Under the pieces are notes generated by a model that saw only the letters and a program-made list of their open reading frames with translations, made no database searches and was not told the DNA's origin. The position numbers and the translations under genes are program-made. From Solobacterium sp. (GTDB taxonomy: Bacteria > Bacillota_I > Bacilli_A > Erysipelotrichales > Erysipelotrichaceae), in contig JAFRCE010000013.1 in assembly GCA_017404505.1 (NCBI GenBank), forward strand, positions 1-64,000: 64,000 nucleotides of DNA, written 5' to 3'. Shown piece after piece: positions 1-8,282 of the stretch; positions within the stretch are counted from its first letter, which is position 1; the number at the start of each line of letters is the position of its first letter.

Positions 1-44
1 GTTTTCCAGTATTCGCGTCGCATTGTATGCGTGATCCGTTCCAT
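1..44 (-). CDS. Start of an unidentified gene, cut by the window edge
   Basis: An ATG on the minus strand at position 44 is preceded by a GGAGG box at 52-56 with a 7-nt spacer and reads MERITHTMRREYWK into the left edge. Only 14 codons are visible, so no function can be given. The start signal is good, but such a short reading frame could be fortuitous. Confidence 0.4.
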   Translation of the reverse strand, partial: MERITHTMRREYWK

Positions 45-60
45 TCCCGTGCCTCCAAAT

Positions 61-116
61 CTGAAAAACCATAGGATTTTTCAGACTCACTGTCTCAAAA
101 ATCCTACGGTTTTTGT
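61..116. terminator. Long hairpin, probable terminator
   Basis: Arms of 18 bases (64-81 and 97-114, one mismatch) pair A5-CC-TAGGAT-T5 type sequence, extended inward by AGAC/GTCT. Both strands end in a T run, so it can act in either direction. It sits between the decayed maturase locus and the partial gene at the left edge. Confidence 0.6.
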
Positions 117-172
117 AGGTACAGATTATTTGGCGCTTACGTAAACACAATCATATTGCTTTTCTTATCAGA

Positions 173-227
173 CAATAAAACCCTTCTGCTACGATTTTCC
201 TGTCACAGAGAATCATCAACAGAAGGG
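173..227 (-). terminator. Imperfect hairpin with T tract
   Basis: CCCTTCTG (181-188) pairs with CAGAAGGG (220-227), and on the minus strand the right arm is followed by TTTTATTG. It is the first hairpin downstream of the maturase reading frame that stops at 372. The remaining bases between 45 and 371 hold the repeat copy at 250 and the hairpin at 61; I see no gene there. Confidence 0.45.
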
Positions 228-249
228 AGAAAGCACTATTCTTGTTTGA

Positions 250-303
250 CATATCCAAGAGTTTCTTCAGGTATTCATCAACGCATTAATTTAAAGCAGG
301 TTT
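250..303. repeat. 54-bp direct repeat, copy 1
   Basis: This 54-base stretch matches 2771-2824 at about 49 of 54 positions in the same orientation. At the second copy it adjoins a terminator and a truncated XRE-type gene, so it is probably the 3' tail of a decayed gene rather than a functional site. The two copies bracket the RiPP locus. Confidence 0.65.
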
Positions 304-371
304 TTCAAAATCTACACGCTAAGTTATTCTGCCGTTTTTCAGGTATTGTTAAAGAATGCAGGATCATGCTT

Positions 372-1811
372 TTATGCTTCTTTTTTCCCGCTCAGACTGT
401 AGCCTGCCGCAAGGATCGCAGCATCCGCAATTTCCCGCAGAGCCTGTTCTCCGATATTCTTGTGGAAGAAGCAGCATCTTTGATCGGGCACCAGATAATC
501 GCCGTCGTCTGTGATGTCTTCCACCATGCAGCCGCCGCAGCAGGCCGGCATATGAGGACATTCCACGCAGGCCGGGTTTTTATCCAGCAGATCCGACACT
601 TTCGTGTTGACCACATCGTAATAATAGCCGCTGAGCGACAGTTCTCCCAGAGGAGTCTCAAGCACGCTCGGAAACCTGTCCCTGAGGGCAGGATGGTCCG
701 AAAAACCCATGCAGGGGGCCAGACGCCCCTCCGGTCCGATATACACGGTATACCTGACGCTTTCACAATAGGGATACCTGCTCCAGTCCGTGCCTCTTTT
801 CGGGTGATGAATATACGAAGCGGAATAGTCTGTACTGCCCTTGGGACAGGAAAAAAATCCGTCAAGTTCGATCTTCAGCGGCATCCCGTCCGCAAAGTAC
901 TGCTGGATGTATTCCTTGTAAACCTGCCAGAGTTCCTCGTTAGAAAGCGCATATTCTTTGGCATACTGTTTCCAGATTCCAAGTTCCTGCGGTGCGTTGA
1001 CTCTCAGGCCCAGTACACCCAGCTAGGCAAGATAATTGACAGTCGCCCTGAGAGAATCCTTGTTTTTCCGGTGAATGCACATCGCCGCAGATACACGTGC
1101 TCCGTAAGACTGCAGCAGGCGAAATCCCTCGTCAGCCTGTTTCTCAGCCCCGGGGACTCCCCTTAGCCAGTCATGATAGCCCAGGCCGTCGAAGCTGAGC
1201 TGGAACGTGGGATGCTGGTTATGTCTGTGCAGCATTTCCATGGTATCTCTGGACAGAAGAGACGCATTGGTAAAAAGTGTTCCGATATCGATATTGTATG
1301 CCGTCAGTGCTTTGACGATCTCTTCAAAATCGGACCGGACCAATGGTTCGCCGCCGGTTATATCCACATGCTTGATCCCGCATTGCGCGATTGAATCCAC
1401 GATCCGCAGGCAATCCTTAAGAGGAAGCTGGGGATGGCGGGCAGACGGCGCGGATACCATGCAGTGACGGCATTGGAAATTGCATTTTCCCGTGATGCTC
1501 CAATGAGCTCCTTCCAGGTAGCGCGATGGATAGATGATGTATCTCTGCCAGGGCGCGAGCGGCGGCAATGGGATTTCAGATTCCTCTATCATCCCTTTCG
1601 CAATAAAATCGCGGATGATCTGGCGGGTTCTTTCACTAAGATCATCCGGATTCACGTTTTCTTTGCCGTTACAGTATAAAAGTTCGACAAAAGCAGATTT
1701 GTCCAGAAAGACGGGCATTTCATGTTTTTTTTCACCATACATCGCACTCACGGCATACGGAAGTTTTTTCCAGCCCCGGAAAGACCAGGGTTCCTTCAGC
1801 CGGTAATACAT
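372..1811 (-). pseudogene. Radical SAM/SPASM RiPP maturase interrupted by an in-frame amber codon
   Basis: The protein would install radical-based crosslinks in the adjacent Nif11-leader peptide. Residues 1-90 form a small domain that may bind leader peptide. The radical SAM core carries Cys110, Cys114 and Cys117 (CNFQCRHC), then a TGGEP motif. The frame stops at a TAG (1023-1025, codon 263), but the same frame continues without another stop to 372. The downstream part holds an intact cysteine-rich SPASM tail including CVECPHMPACCGGC. Full length would be about 479 residues, normal for the family. The start ATG lies 8 nt after the precursor stop, so the two genes form one operon. A CAG (Gln) or TCG (Ser) codon changed to TAG is the simplest cause. 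Whether it is a dead gene, readthrough or a sequencing error cannot be decided here. Confidence 0.8.
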
Positions 1812-1818
1812 ATGACGG

Positions 1819-2295
1819 TCAGCCCTCGGTAGCTCCTATGCTGCACGGGTGTCTGTTAACGATCATGCATGCATAATCCGACCAGCAGGCACACTGCCGG
1901 TTATCGTTTTTATCTCTGCCTTCATATCCATCACCCGGTGTTGTGTGCATGAACGCCGTATTGCAGTGCCATGAAGCAGCGCACAGGAAATCATAGCCAT
2001 CCGAATCCTTTGTATCAGTTTCATATGTAATTATGCATGCGTAATCCTTCAGGCACATGTCTTCTCCGCCGGTAACGGATTCCATCTCATCCACATCTAA
2101 TTCCTCGCCCATGGCCATCGCCCGTTCCAGTTCGGCAGCGGTAACGGAGTAACCAAGTTCCTCGGCAGCTTTGACAGCAGCTTCGGCATCTGAATCAGCT
2201 GATTTTTCGGTAATGATACGCAGAAGAATCTGATTGTATTGATCCACCAGTTCCTGGCTGGCGGACATGTCGCTGTCAAATTGTTTGAAATCCAT
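1819..2295 (-). CDS. Nif11-type RiPP precursor with cysteine-rich core
   Basis: Substrate of the neighbouring radical SAM enzyme, by inference. The leader has the Nif11 look: an acidic helical stretch ending in ELDVDEMESVTGG, where the double glycine would be the cleavage site. The core of about 78 residues holds eight cysteines and a duplicated motif, CLKDYACII and CWSDYACMI, one near each end. The start is placed at MDFKQF (2295), which has GGGAG 5 nt upstream; an ATG at 2307 with GGAGG is an alternative adding four residues. No transporter or leader peptidase gene lies next to it, so export would depend on genes elsewhere. The reading frame is intact although its maturase is interrupted. 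Confidence 0.82.
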   Translation of the reverse strand: MDFKQFDSDMSASQELVDQYNQILLRIITEKSADSDAEAAVKAAEELGYSVTAAELERAMAMGEELDVDEMESVTGGEDMCLKDYACIITYETDTKDSDGYDFLCAASWHCNTAFMHTTPGDGYEGRDKNDNRQCACWSDYACMIVNRHPCSIGATEG

Positions 2296-2439
2296 TATGT
2301 CTCCCATTTCTTTTTTCCTCCTGTAATTCAGATTTGTTTTGCAGGTTGGAAATAATGCAGTAGAAATTGGCTAAACTGTATCCCCTCCGCCACAGGATGT
2401 AAAGCAGACTGGTGTGCTTTGATGACTGTTGCCCTTTTC

Positions 2440-2650
2440 TTAAAGCAAGGTAATAGACTGGAGAATTTCCTCCGCTGTCGCCCTTCCCGTTTCGATCAGT
2501 TCCTTCCGGTAATAGAAATACAGATCGTAGAATACCTTGTCGCGCTTGTATCCGAACGGTTTCATCAGCCTGGCAATCTGCTTTTCCATTTCCGTCACGA
2601 CATCCCTGGCGTTCATCATAAATGTCTGGAAGCCGCCTGTCTGACTTCAC
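2440..2650 (-). pseudogene. Truncated, internally deleted paralogue of the gene at 19998-20492
   Basis: The minus strand reads GGFQTFMMNARDVVTEME and on to EEILQSITLL before a TAA, nearly the same as the C-terminal half of the protein encoded at 19998-20492. The N-terminal half is missing. In addition, 108 bp present in the full copy (20099-20206) are absent; the endpoints share the tetramer TTGT, so the deletion is in frame and consistent with short-homology slippage. Function of the parent family is not recognised. Confidence 0.75.
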
Positions 2651-2741
2651 TCAAGACAGAAGGAAAGAAACGAGGCACTTGCAACACCAAAAAACAAACT
2701 TCAACGGTCTGACAATACTCTGATTCTCTATGACATATTAA

Positions 2742-2785
2742 AAACCCTTGGATCCCACTCTCTAATGTGGCATATCCAAGGGTTT
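2742..2785. terminator. Hairpin terminator
   Basis: AAACCCTTGGAT (2742-2753) pairs with ATCCAAGGGTTT (2774-2785), reinforced by CCAC/GTGG inside. The right arm is part of the 54-bp repeat. It probably ended the decayed XRE-type gene on the minus strand. Confidence 0.6.
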
Positions 2786-2824
2786 CTTCAGGTATTCATC
2801 AACGTATTATTCTATAGCAGGTTT
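2771..2824. repeat. 54-bp direct repeat, copy 2
   Basis: Second copy of the sequence at 250-303, same orientation, about five mismatches. It lies between the terminator at 2742 and the XRE-type fragment at 2826. Confidence 0.65.
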
Positions 2825-2825
2825 C

Positions 2826-2907
2826 CTGTGTATATCTCTTACAATCTCTTGATTTTCTGTTCTCCCAATCGTTTTTTATTACTTCCATCGCAGTCTCTGC
2901 ATACATG
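2826..2907 (-). pseudogene. Fragment of the XRE-type gene found at 8687-8941
   Basis: The minus strand encodes YAETAMEVIKNDWENRKSRD and a few more residues, matching codons 15-42 of the small regulator at 8941 with only conservative changes. The frame then runs into unrelated sequence (the 54-bp repeat). Neither the start nor the helix-turn-helix part remains. Confidence 0.7.
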
Positions 2908-2960
2908 TTTTTTAACAATTGAATATGGTTGCGTTGTATGATTACAGACAGAGGAAAAAG

Positions 2961-4841
2961 ATGAGCACAAAACCGAAAAAAAGATATATCCCGGGAATAA
3001 ACGGCTTCAAGGCAGTCGCCGCCCTGATGGTTGTCCTGTATCATATGAAATTCAGCTTTGCCAAAGGCGGACTGCTGGGAGTTACGATCTTCTTTGTAAC
3101 ATCCGGCTTTCTAATTACCCGCAACCTTCTTGCGGAAGCGGAAAAGACCGGAAAGGTCGATTTCCCGGAGTTCTGGAAACGGCGCATCAGAAGACTGCTG
3201 CCGGCAGTGATCTGTCTGATTACGGTCACCGTTATTCTGACCTCCATATTCAACCGGGTGCTGTTTACAAAAGCACTGCCGGATATTCCTTCCGCACTGT
3301 TTGGCTATAACAACTGGTGGCAGATTTTCAACAAGGTCTCCTATTTCGAAAATGCCGGTGCTCCTTCGCCTTTGACACATTTCTGGTCGCTGGCAATCGA
3401 GATACAGTTCTATCTGATCATTTCCCTGCTGTTTGTACTGGTTGCCGCGAAGAATAACAGAAAACAGTTCCTTACTCTGATCTTTGCAATGCTTTCGGTC
3501 ATATCCGTGATCCTGATGTGGAGTCTCTTCGATCCTTCTGCTGATCCAAGCCGTGTTTATTACGGAACCGATACAAGAATCTTCTCGCTGCTCGCCGGCA
3601 GCTTCGTCGCTCTGTTTGAACCGCAGCTGAGAAAACGAACCGGCATTGTCTCGGAAATTGCCGGAATTGTATCAATCGCTGCATTGCTGGCAATGTCAGC
3701 CATGATCAGCGGCTACAGCAGTTTCATGTTCAGAGGTGGCCAGATCATTGCCACACTGCTGTCGGTGATTATTGTATGGGCGCTGCTGAAACGGAATGGC
3801 ATCCTGTCAAGAATACTCAGCCTGCCACCGCTGCGGATTCTGGGCGAATACTCGTTCGGTATCTATCTCTGGCATTATCCGGTGATCCTTCTGCTTTCCG
3901 GCGGTCAGAAAGCCGGTGTTCTGATTGTTGTCTGTGAATTCCTGCTGACTGCTCTGTTCTGTGTTCTTTCGCATTTCTTTGTCGAAGTGCCATACAGCAC
4001 GGGCATGGTGTCAAAGAGCATCCGGATTCTTCTTTCCAAACCGGGAACCGAAAAACAAAGACTCCGGAAGGAAAAAGTCAGAACTGTAAACGCACCGATC
4101 ATTGCCGGCCAGATGGCACTGGTTGTCTGTGCCCTTTTATGTGCCGCCTTTGTTCCTAAGGAGAATGCACTGGCAAACAAGGACGAGCTTGAAAGACAGG
4201 CCGAACAGGCAGCTCAGATCAAAGATGAAAAAATGAAGGAACGTCTGGAAGCAGAAGCTGAACCGGAAGAAGTTCCTGCTGAAGAACTGGAAGAAACACC
4301 TGAGGAAACACCTGCAGAACCGCCGGCAAAAAGAACCGATGAAGAAATCTGCAATGCTATTGACATACTGATGATTGGTGATTCGGTATCTCTGGGAGCG
4401 ACGAATTCTTTCTACGAAGTATTCCCGAACAGTATCCTGGATGCCGAAGTCAACCGCTATTCGACGGAAAGTTATAGCATCTTTGGAACATATCAGAGCC
4501 AGAACGGCTGGGACGGTGACGCGGTGATCTTCTCGCTTGGCGCCAACGGTCCGCTGTATGACTCTCTTGAAACCATGCGTAGTATGGTTCCGGCTGATAC
4601 GCCGCTGTTCCTGATGACTGCCCGGGCACCGCATACCGAATGGGCGGAAAGCAACAATCAGGAAATGAAGGATTTCGCAGCTGCCAATGCCAACACCTAT
4701 ATCATCGACTGGTATGCCGCTTCGGAAGGACATGACGAGTATTTCGCTGAAGACGGTACACACCTGAATTATTCCGGTGCTGAAGGATACGCCGCATGTA
4801 TCCGGGAAGCGATACTGGAAGTATTCCATGAATCTGACTGA
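2961..4841 (+). CDS. OatA-like membrane acyltransferase with C-terminal SGNH esterase domain
   Basis: Transfers acyl (usually acetyl) groups to an envelope polymer, in known relatives the muramic acid of peptidoglycan. Residues 1-370 form the acyltransferase-3 membrane domain (PGINGFKAVAALMVVLYH, then FFVTSGFLITR) with about ten hydrophobic segments. A charged, Glu/Pro-rich linker of about 70 residues follows. The extracytoplasmic SGNH domain shows the catalytic serine in MIGDSVSLGA, the Asn block SLGANG, and the Asp/His block EDGTHLN near the C terminus. At 626 residues it has the usual OatA length. The start at 2961 has GAGGAAAAAG upstream; a longer frame from 2919 lacks a ribosome site. 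A GNAT gene follows after 17 nt. The exact acceptor cannot be told from sequence. Confidence 0.88.
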   Translation: MSTKPKKRYIPGINGFKAVAALMVVLYHMKFSFAKGGLLGVTIFFVTSGFLITRNLLAEAEKTGKVDFPEFWKRRIRRLLPAVICLITVTVILTSIFNRVLFTKALPDIPSALFGYNNWWQIFNKVSYFENAGAPSPLTHFWSLAIEIQFYLIISLLFVLVAAKNNRKQFLTLIFAMLSVISVILMWSLFDPSADPSRVYYGTDTRIFSLLAGSFVALFEPQLRKRTGIVSEIAGIVSIAALLAMSAMISGYSSFMFRGGQIIATLLSVIIVWALLKRNGILSRILSLPPLRILGEYSFGIYLWHYPVILLLSGGQKAGVLIVVCEFLLTALFCVLSHFFVEVPYSTGMVSKSIRILLSKPGTEKQRLRKEKVRTVNAPIIAGQMALVVCALLCAAFVPKENALANKDELERQAEQAAQIKDEKMKERLEAEAEPEEVPAEELEETPEETPAEPPAKRTDEEICNAIDILMIGDSVSLGATNSFYEVFPNSILDAEVNRYSTESYSIFGTYQSQNGWDGDAVIFSLGANGPLYDSLETMRSMVPADTPLFLMTARAPHTEWAESNNQEMKDFAAANANTYIIDWYAASEGHDEYFAEDGTHLNYSGAEGYAACIREAILEVFHESD

Positions 4842-4858
4842 AAGACTGGAGACATCTT

Positions 4859-5431
4859 ATGAATATACCATTTGACATTACCGGCATAACGATCCGGACC
4901 GGACGGCTTCTGCTGAGGCCATGGCAGGCAGAGGATCTTGATGATCTGTACGAATATGCAAGTGTGGACGGTGTCGGACAGATGGCCGGCTGGAAACCGC
5001 ACAGTTCAAAAGAGGAATCTGCTGAAATCCTGAAGATGTTCATTGCCGGAAAAAAGACATTCGCCCTGGAATATCAGGGAAAAGTCATCGGTTCGCTGGG
5101 CATAGAACAATATGATGAAAAACAGGCTGCGGAACTGAACGATTTCAAAGGACGTGAGATCGGTTATGTACTGGCAAAAGATTACTGGGGAAAAGGACTG
5201 ATGCCGGAAGCGGTGCGAGCTGTCATCGACTGGATGTTCGAACATACGGATATCGATTTCCTCACCTGCGGCCATTTCGTCCACAACAGACAGTCAAAAC
5301 GCGTACAGGAAAAATGCGGCTTTCACTTTCTGAAATATATCGTATTTGAGACAATTCTGGGTACAACAGAAAAAACCAGTCTGAACATCCTTTACAGGAG
5401 TGACTGGCAGAAAGCAAAAGGGAGTGAGTGA
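4859..5431 (+). CDS. GNAT family N-acetyltransferase (RimJ/RimL type)
   Basis: Predicted acetyl-CoA-dependent acetyltransferase of the ribosomal-protein-serine type, about 190 residues. The N terminus TIRTGRLLLRPWQAEDLDDL is typical of this branch, and the acetyl-CoA loop is seen in EIGYVLAKDYWGKGLMPEAV. The substrate cannot be told. GGAG lies 7 nt before the ATG, and the gene starts 17 nt after the acyltransferase stop, so the two are probably cotranscribed and end at the hairpin at 5441. Confidence 0.85.
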   Translation: MNIPFDITGITIRTGRLLLRPWQAEDLDDLYEYASVDGVGQMAGWKPHSSKEESAEILKMFIAGKKTFALEYQGKVIGSLGIEQYDEKQAAELNDFKGREIGYVLAKDYWGKGLMPEAVRAVIDWMFEHTDIDFLTCGHFVHNRQSKRVQEKCGFHFLKYIVFETILGTTEKTSLNILYRSDWQKAKGSE

Positions 5432-5539
5432 ATTGAAATGCTCCCCAAAAGTTGAACAAAACTTTTGGGGAGTATTTTTATGAAACAGAGTTATGAAGAA
5501 AAACTGAAATTTATCACATTTGAGAATTTCAAAATGTGA
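5432..5539 (+). mobile_element. Remnant of an IS3-family left end with start of orfA
   Basis: The CTCCCCAAAAGTT palindrome resembles the terminal sequence of IS150-type IS3 elements. A 19-codon frame from 5480 (MKQSYEEKLKFITFENFKM) resembles the start MKYSYEFKLK of such transposases and then stops. Nothing of the transposase body remains. The resemblance is recalled, not searched, so this stays tentative. Confidence 0.4.
5441..5478 (+). terminator. Hairpin terminator after the acyltransferase/GNAT pair
   Basis: CTCCCCAAAAGTT (5441-5453) pairs perfectly with AACTTTTGGGGAG (5460-5472) around a 6-base loop, followed by TATTTTTA. It may have been recruited from an insertion sequence end. Confidence 0.75.
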
Positions 5540-5546
5540 TAAATTT
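5507..5546. repeat. Perfect 15-bp inverted repeat just before the lipase gene
   Basis: AAATTTATCACATTT (5507-5521) is followed after 10 bases by its exact complement (5532-5546). It ends one base before a TATACA box and 14 bases before the ATG at 5561. It could be an operator or a 5' stem-loop of the next gene. Confidence 0.6.
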
Positions 5547-5560
5547 TATACAATGAAACC

Positions 5561-8179
5561 ATGAAAACAATTCTGCAAAAATTATTGATCATTTTTTTCA
5601 GCTGTCTGCTTTTTCTTTCCGGAACAGTCCGGACATTTGCTGATGGAGAGACGGAAGATGGCAATACGATCGATCTGACGGCAACCTACTATGTCCTGAC
5701 TGTCATGCAGGACCGGTCTCTGACCGTACCGTTTACGGTTGACTGGTTCAAGGGTGATGCCCGTTTCTATAATCACGGCCTTGCCAAGGCATCTCTGGGA
5801 CTGGCAGTTTCATCCTTCCGTCCCAATACCAAGCTTTCCGATCCCGCCCGCAGTGCCGATGCCAGTGCCATTTCCTATCTGGAACAGGCCGGCTTTACGG
5901 ATATCCAGAGTGATGACTATGACAAGAACCCGAGTATCTATACGGTTTCCACGATCATGGGCCACCAGAAGATCGGCAGCGGCGATGATGCCTTTGAGAT
6001 GATTGCCATCGGCGTCTGCGGTCAGGGCTATATGGATGAATGGGAATCGAATTTCACGATCTCCTCCGGAAATACGGAAGGACAGGAAATCCATTCCGGA
6101 TTCGAGAGATCGTCGCGGCTGATCTATGACCGTATTTTCGGTTATATTGCCAATCACCATCTGAGCGGAACGATCAAGGTATGGATTACCGGCTTCAGCC
6201 GGGCTGCAGCAGTTTCCAATGTTACGGCAAAGTGGCTGTGCGATTCGGATGTGTTTGATGAAGATACGGTCTTTGCCTATACCTTTGCGACACCGCAGAC
6301 AACCATGAAGCCGGAATACGGCAAATACCAGAACATCTACAATATCGTCGGCAAGAGTGATCCGGTCCCGATGATTCCCTTCTCGGACTGGGGATTCGGA
6401 CGCTACGGCGTCACCCTGACGACACCGTCGGTTGAAGCGGATTCCGCCTTCAAGGAAAAGAGAATCAAGGCCAATGCCATCTACAAGGAAATTACCGGCA
6501 TTGACTACTGGGTCAATCCGGAAATGGACAAGCAGATCAGAAATATCCTGTATTATCTTCTGAAGATCTGTCCGGATATCAAGACCTACAGGAATTCCCT
6601 GCAGGATCAGCTGATCCATCTCTGGGAAGACAGATCTCCGGTCAATGTCATATCACGATTCCTGGATATGGCTTCCGACCCCCTTCTGATTCAGAAAAAG
6701 AACCGGGATGAGGCGAATGCCTTCCTGGATTATATGGCCTATCTGCTGATCGATGCCCTGACCAGCCGCAACAGTTTCCGTACCTATAACCAGGATGCCT
6801 CGGTCGGTTCCAATCTGGCCCAGGCCCATACACCGGAACTCTATATTTCATGGCTGTTCTCCGTCGATGACGGCACCGAGCTGTATTCAACCAATGACGC
6901 CTATACCTATCTGCTCATCAGCGGCGACGTGAATGTCAGGCTGAAGCAGGACGGCGAGGTTGTGGAAGAACTTCTCTGCAGTGAAAAGGAAGGCCGTGAC
7001 GGAAATATCTATCTGATGCGCACCGAAGAGAATGTAACGGCGACGATTCCGAACGATAAAGTATATGAAATTGAAATCACACCGGATCAGTATACCTTCT
7101 CCATGGTGGTCCAGGCAGATTATTCCGTTGACAAGCTTTCTCCGGTCAGTACCGGCTATGTGTACTATGAACTTGAAAATGAAAACGACGTCGTCAATGT
7201 GACAATTGACAAAGACGGTTACATGACCTCAACCAAAAACGGTCAGCATGATGAGGGAATGATTCTGGAATCGGATGAATATATGAACAATTCCGAATTC
7301 ATCAATGCCGAGCGCAGAAGCTTCCTGAACCTGCCCTGGCGCACCCTGGCGATTCTCAGCATCTCGGCCATTATCATTGCCGTATCACTGGTGATCTATC
7401 AGATCGTATGGGTCATTGCCAGATTCCGTTTCCGTCATCTGGTCAGACGCGGCGTTATCCGCTCCGGGACAAAGTTCCGCAGCATGCCGATTTTCTGCAT
7501 GTTCTGGATGTTCCAGCTGTTCCTGATCGGTGAATTCTATGCGGTTCTCTTCAAGGACCAGATCAGCATCACCCTCACCTTCAAGACCATCATCGGTCTG
7601 CTGGGAGTTGCCATTGCCACCATTGCCTATGACAGCCACAAGACGAATCTGAACCGCTCCATCCAGTTTGCCCTGATGCTGCTGATGTGCGCGGATGTCA
7701 TTACCAGGATCAATGTCATGACCGGTGCCGTACTGCATGTCATCTCCTATATGTATCTGACCTGTGTCTTCATCCGTGAAGAAAAACCGGTTCCTTCCCA
7801 GATCATCATCTGGGGCTTCCTGTGTGTTGTTGCAGCAATCGCCGTATACATGCAGCCGGTAAATCCGTTCGGCAGCAAGTTCTATATCCTGCTCTATGTC
7901 TGTGCCGCCCTGGCCATGGCATGTGCATCCTTCCCGATGCCGAAGAGATGCCTGAGCGCATCCATTCTCCTGTTCCTGGCCGGCATTCTGACGATCCTGA
8001 ACATCGTCCTCAACGAACCGTTCCTGGTTCATATCCTGGCACTCGGAACCTACTATGCAGGTATCTCCACCCTGGCAAGCACGGGTCTCAGAATTCCTCT
8101 TGCCAGACTGGTCCCGACCTATGTTGACGAAGAAGTCGAACAGGAAATCAAGGAACAGAAGACCAAGGAAGCATCATAA
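5561..8179 (+). CDS. Secreted lipase-like domain fused to a C-terminal multi-pass membrane domain
   Basis: An 872-residue protein. Residues 1-28 are a signal peptide (KLLIIFFSCLLFLSGTVRTFA). The region to about 500 resembles class-3 lipase/DUF2974 proteins, with the nucleophile elbow WITGFSRAAAVSN and a following block with FATPQTT and NIVGKSDPVPMIPF. From about residue 590 to 850 there are seven or more hydrophobic segments, so the enzyme domain would face outside and be held by the membrane part. No clear Shine-Dalgarno is visible. A TATACA box sits 8 nt before the ATG, so the leader may be very short. Substrate unknown. The 3' end of a group II intron abuts the gene a few bases after its stop. 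Confidence 0.75.
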   Translation: MKTILQKLLIIFFSCLLFLSGTVRTFADGETEDGNTIDLTATYYVLTVMQDRSLTVPFTVDWFKGDARFYNHGLAKASLGLAVSSFRPNTKLSDPARSADASAISYLEQAGFTDIQSDDYDKNPSIYTVSTIMGHQKIGSGDDAFEMIAIGVCGQGYMDEWESNFTISSGNTEGQEIHSGFERSSRLIYDRIFGYIANHHLSGTIKVWITGFSRAAAVSNVTAKWLCDSDVFDEDTVFAYTFATPQTTMKPEYGKYQNIYNIVGKSDPVPMIPFSDWGFGRYGVTLTTPSVEADSAFKEKRIKANAIYKEITGIDYWVNPEMDKQIRNILYYLLKICPDIKTYRNSLQDQLIHLWEDRSPVNVISRFLDMASDPLLIQKKNRDEANAFLDYMAYLLIDALTSRNSFRTYNQDASVGSNLAQAHTPELYISWLFSVDDGTELYSTNDAYTYLLISGDVNVRLKQDGEVVEELLCSEKEGRDGNIYLMRTEENVTATIPNDKVYEIEITPDQYTFSMVVQADYSVDKLSPVSTGYVYYELENENDVVNVTIDKDGYMTSTKNGQHDEGMILESDEYMNNSEFINAERRSFLNLPWRTLAILSISAIIIAVSLVIYQIVWVIARFRFRHLVRRGVIRSGTKFRSMPIFCMFWMFQLFLIGEFYAVLFKDQISITLTFKTIIGLLGVAIATIAYDSHKTNLNRSIQFALMLLMCADVITRINVMTGAVLHVISYMYLTCVFIREEKPVPSQIIIWGFLCVVAAIAVYMQPVNPFGSKFYILLYVCAALAMACASFPMPKRCLSASILLFLAGILTILNIVLNEPFLVHILALGTYYAGISTLASTGLRIPLARLVPTYVDEEVEQEIKEQKTKEAS

Positions 8180-8189
8180 TCACTACAAT

Positions 8190-8280
8190 CGAGTAGGAGG
8201 AAATGAATAAAGTTTCCTCCTTTATTCGTCTCCGACCTCTCACACCACCGTACGTACCGTTCGGTATACGGCGGTTCGAA
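8190..8280 (-). ncRNA. Group II intron domains V-VI
   Basis: Domain V corresponds roughly to 8243-8277 (hairpin with two-base bulge) and domain VI to about 8195-8235 (GAATAAAG and GGAGGAAA arms). The 3' splice boundary is estimated near 8190, about ten bases beyond the stop of the lipase-like gene. Confidence 0.65.
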
Positions 8281-8282
8281 AT

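Larger units (their letters stand above)
2308..2960. other. Gene-poor stretch with remnants
   Basis: Apart from the precursor ribosome-binding site (GGAGG at about 2317-2321, minus strand), this stretch holds only broken material: a truncated paralogue of the gene at 19998, a terminator, the second 54-bp repeat and a fragment of an XRE-type gene. The part from 2651 to 2741 shows nothing I can name. Confidence 0.6.

Noticed and set aside
1023..1025. Pyrrolysine or programmed recoding at the TAG of the maturase
   Set aside because: No pyl genes or stem-loop typical of recoding are visible; a simple nonsense change or sequencing error explains it better.
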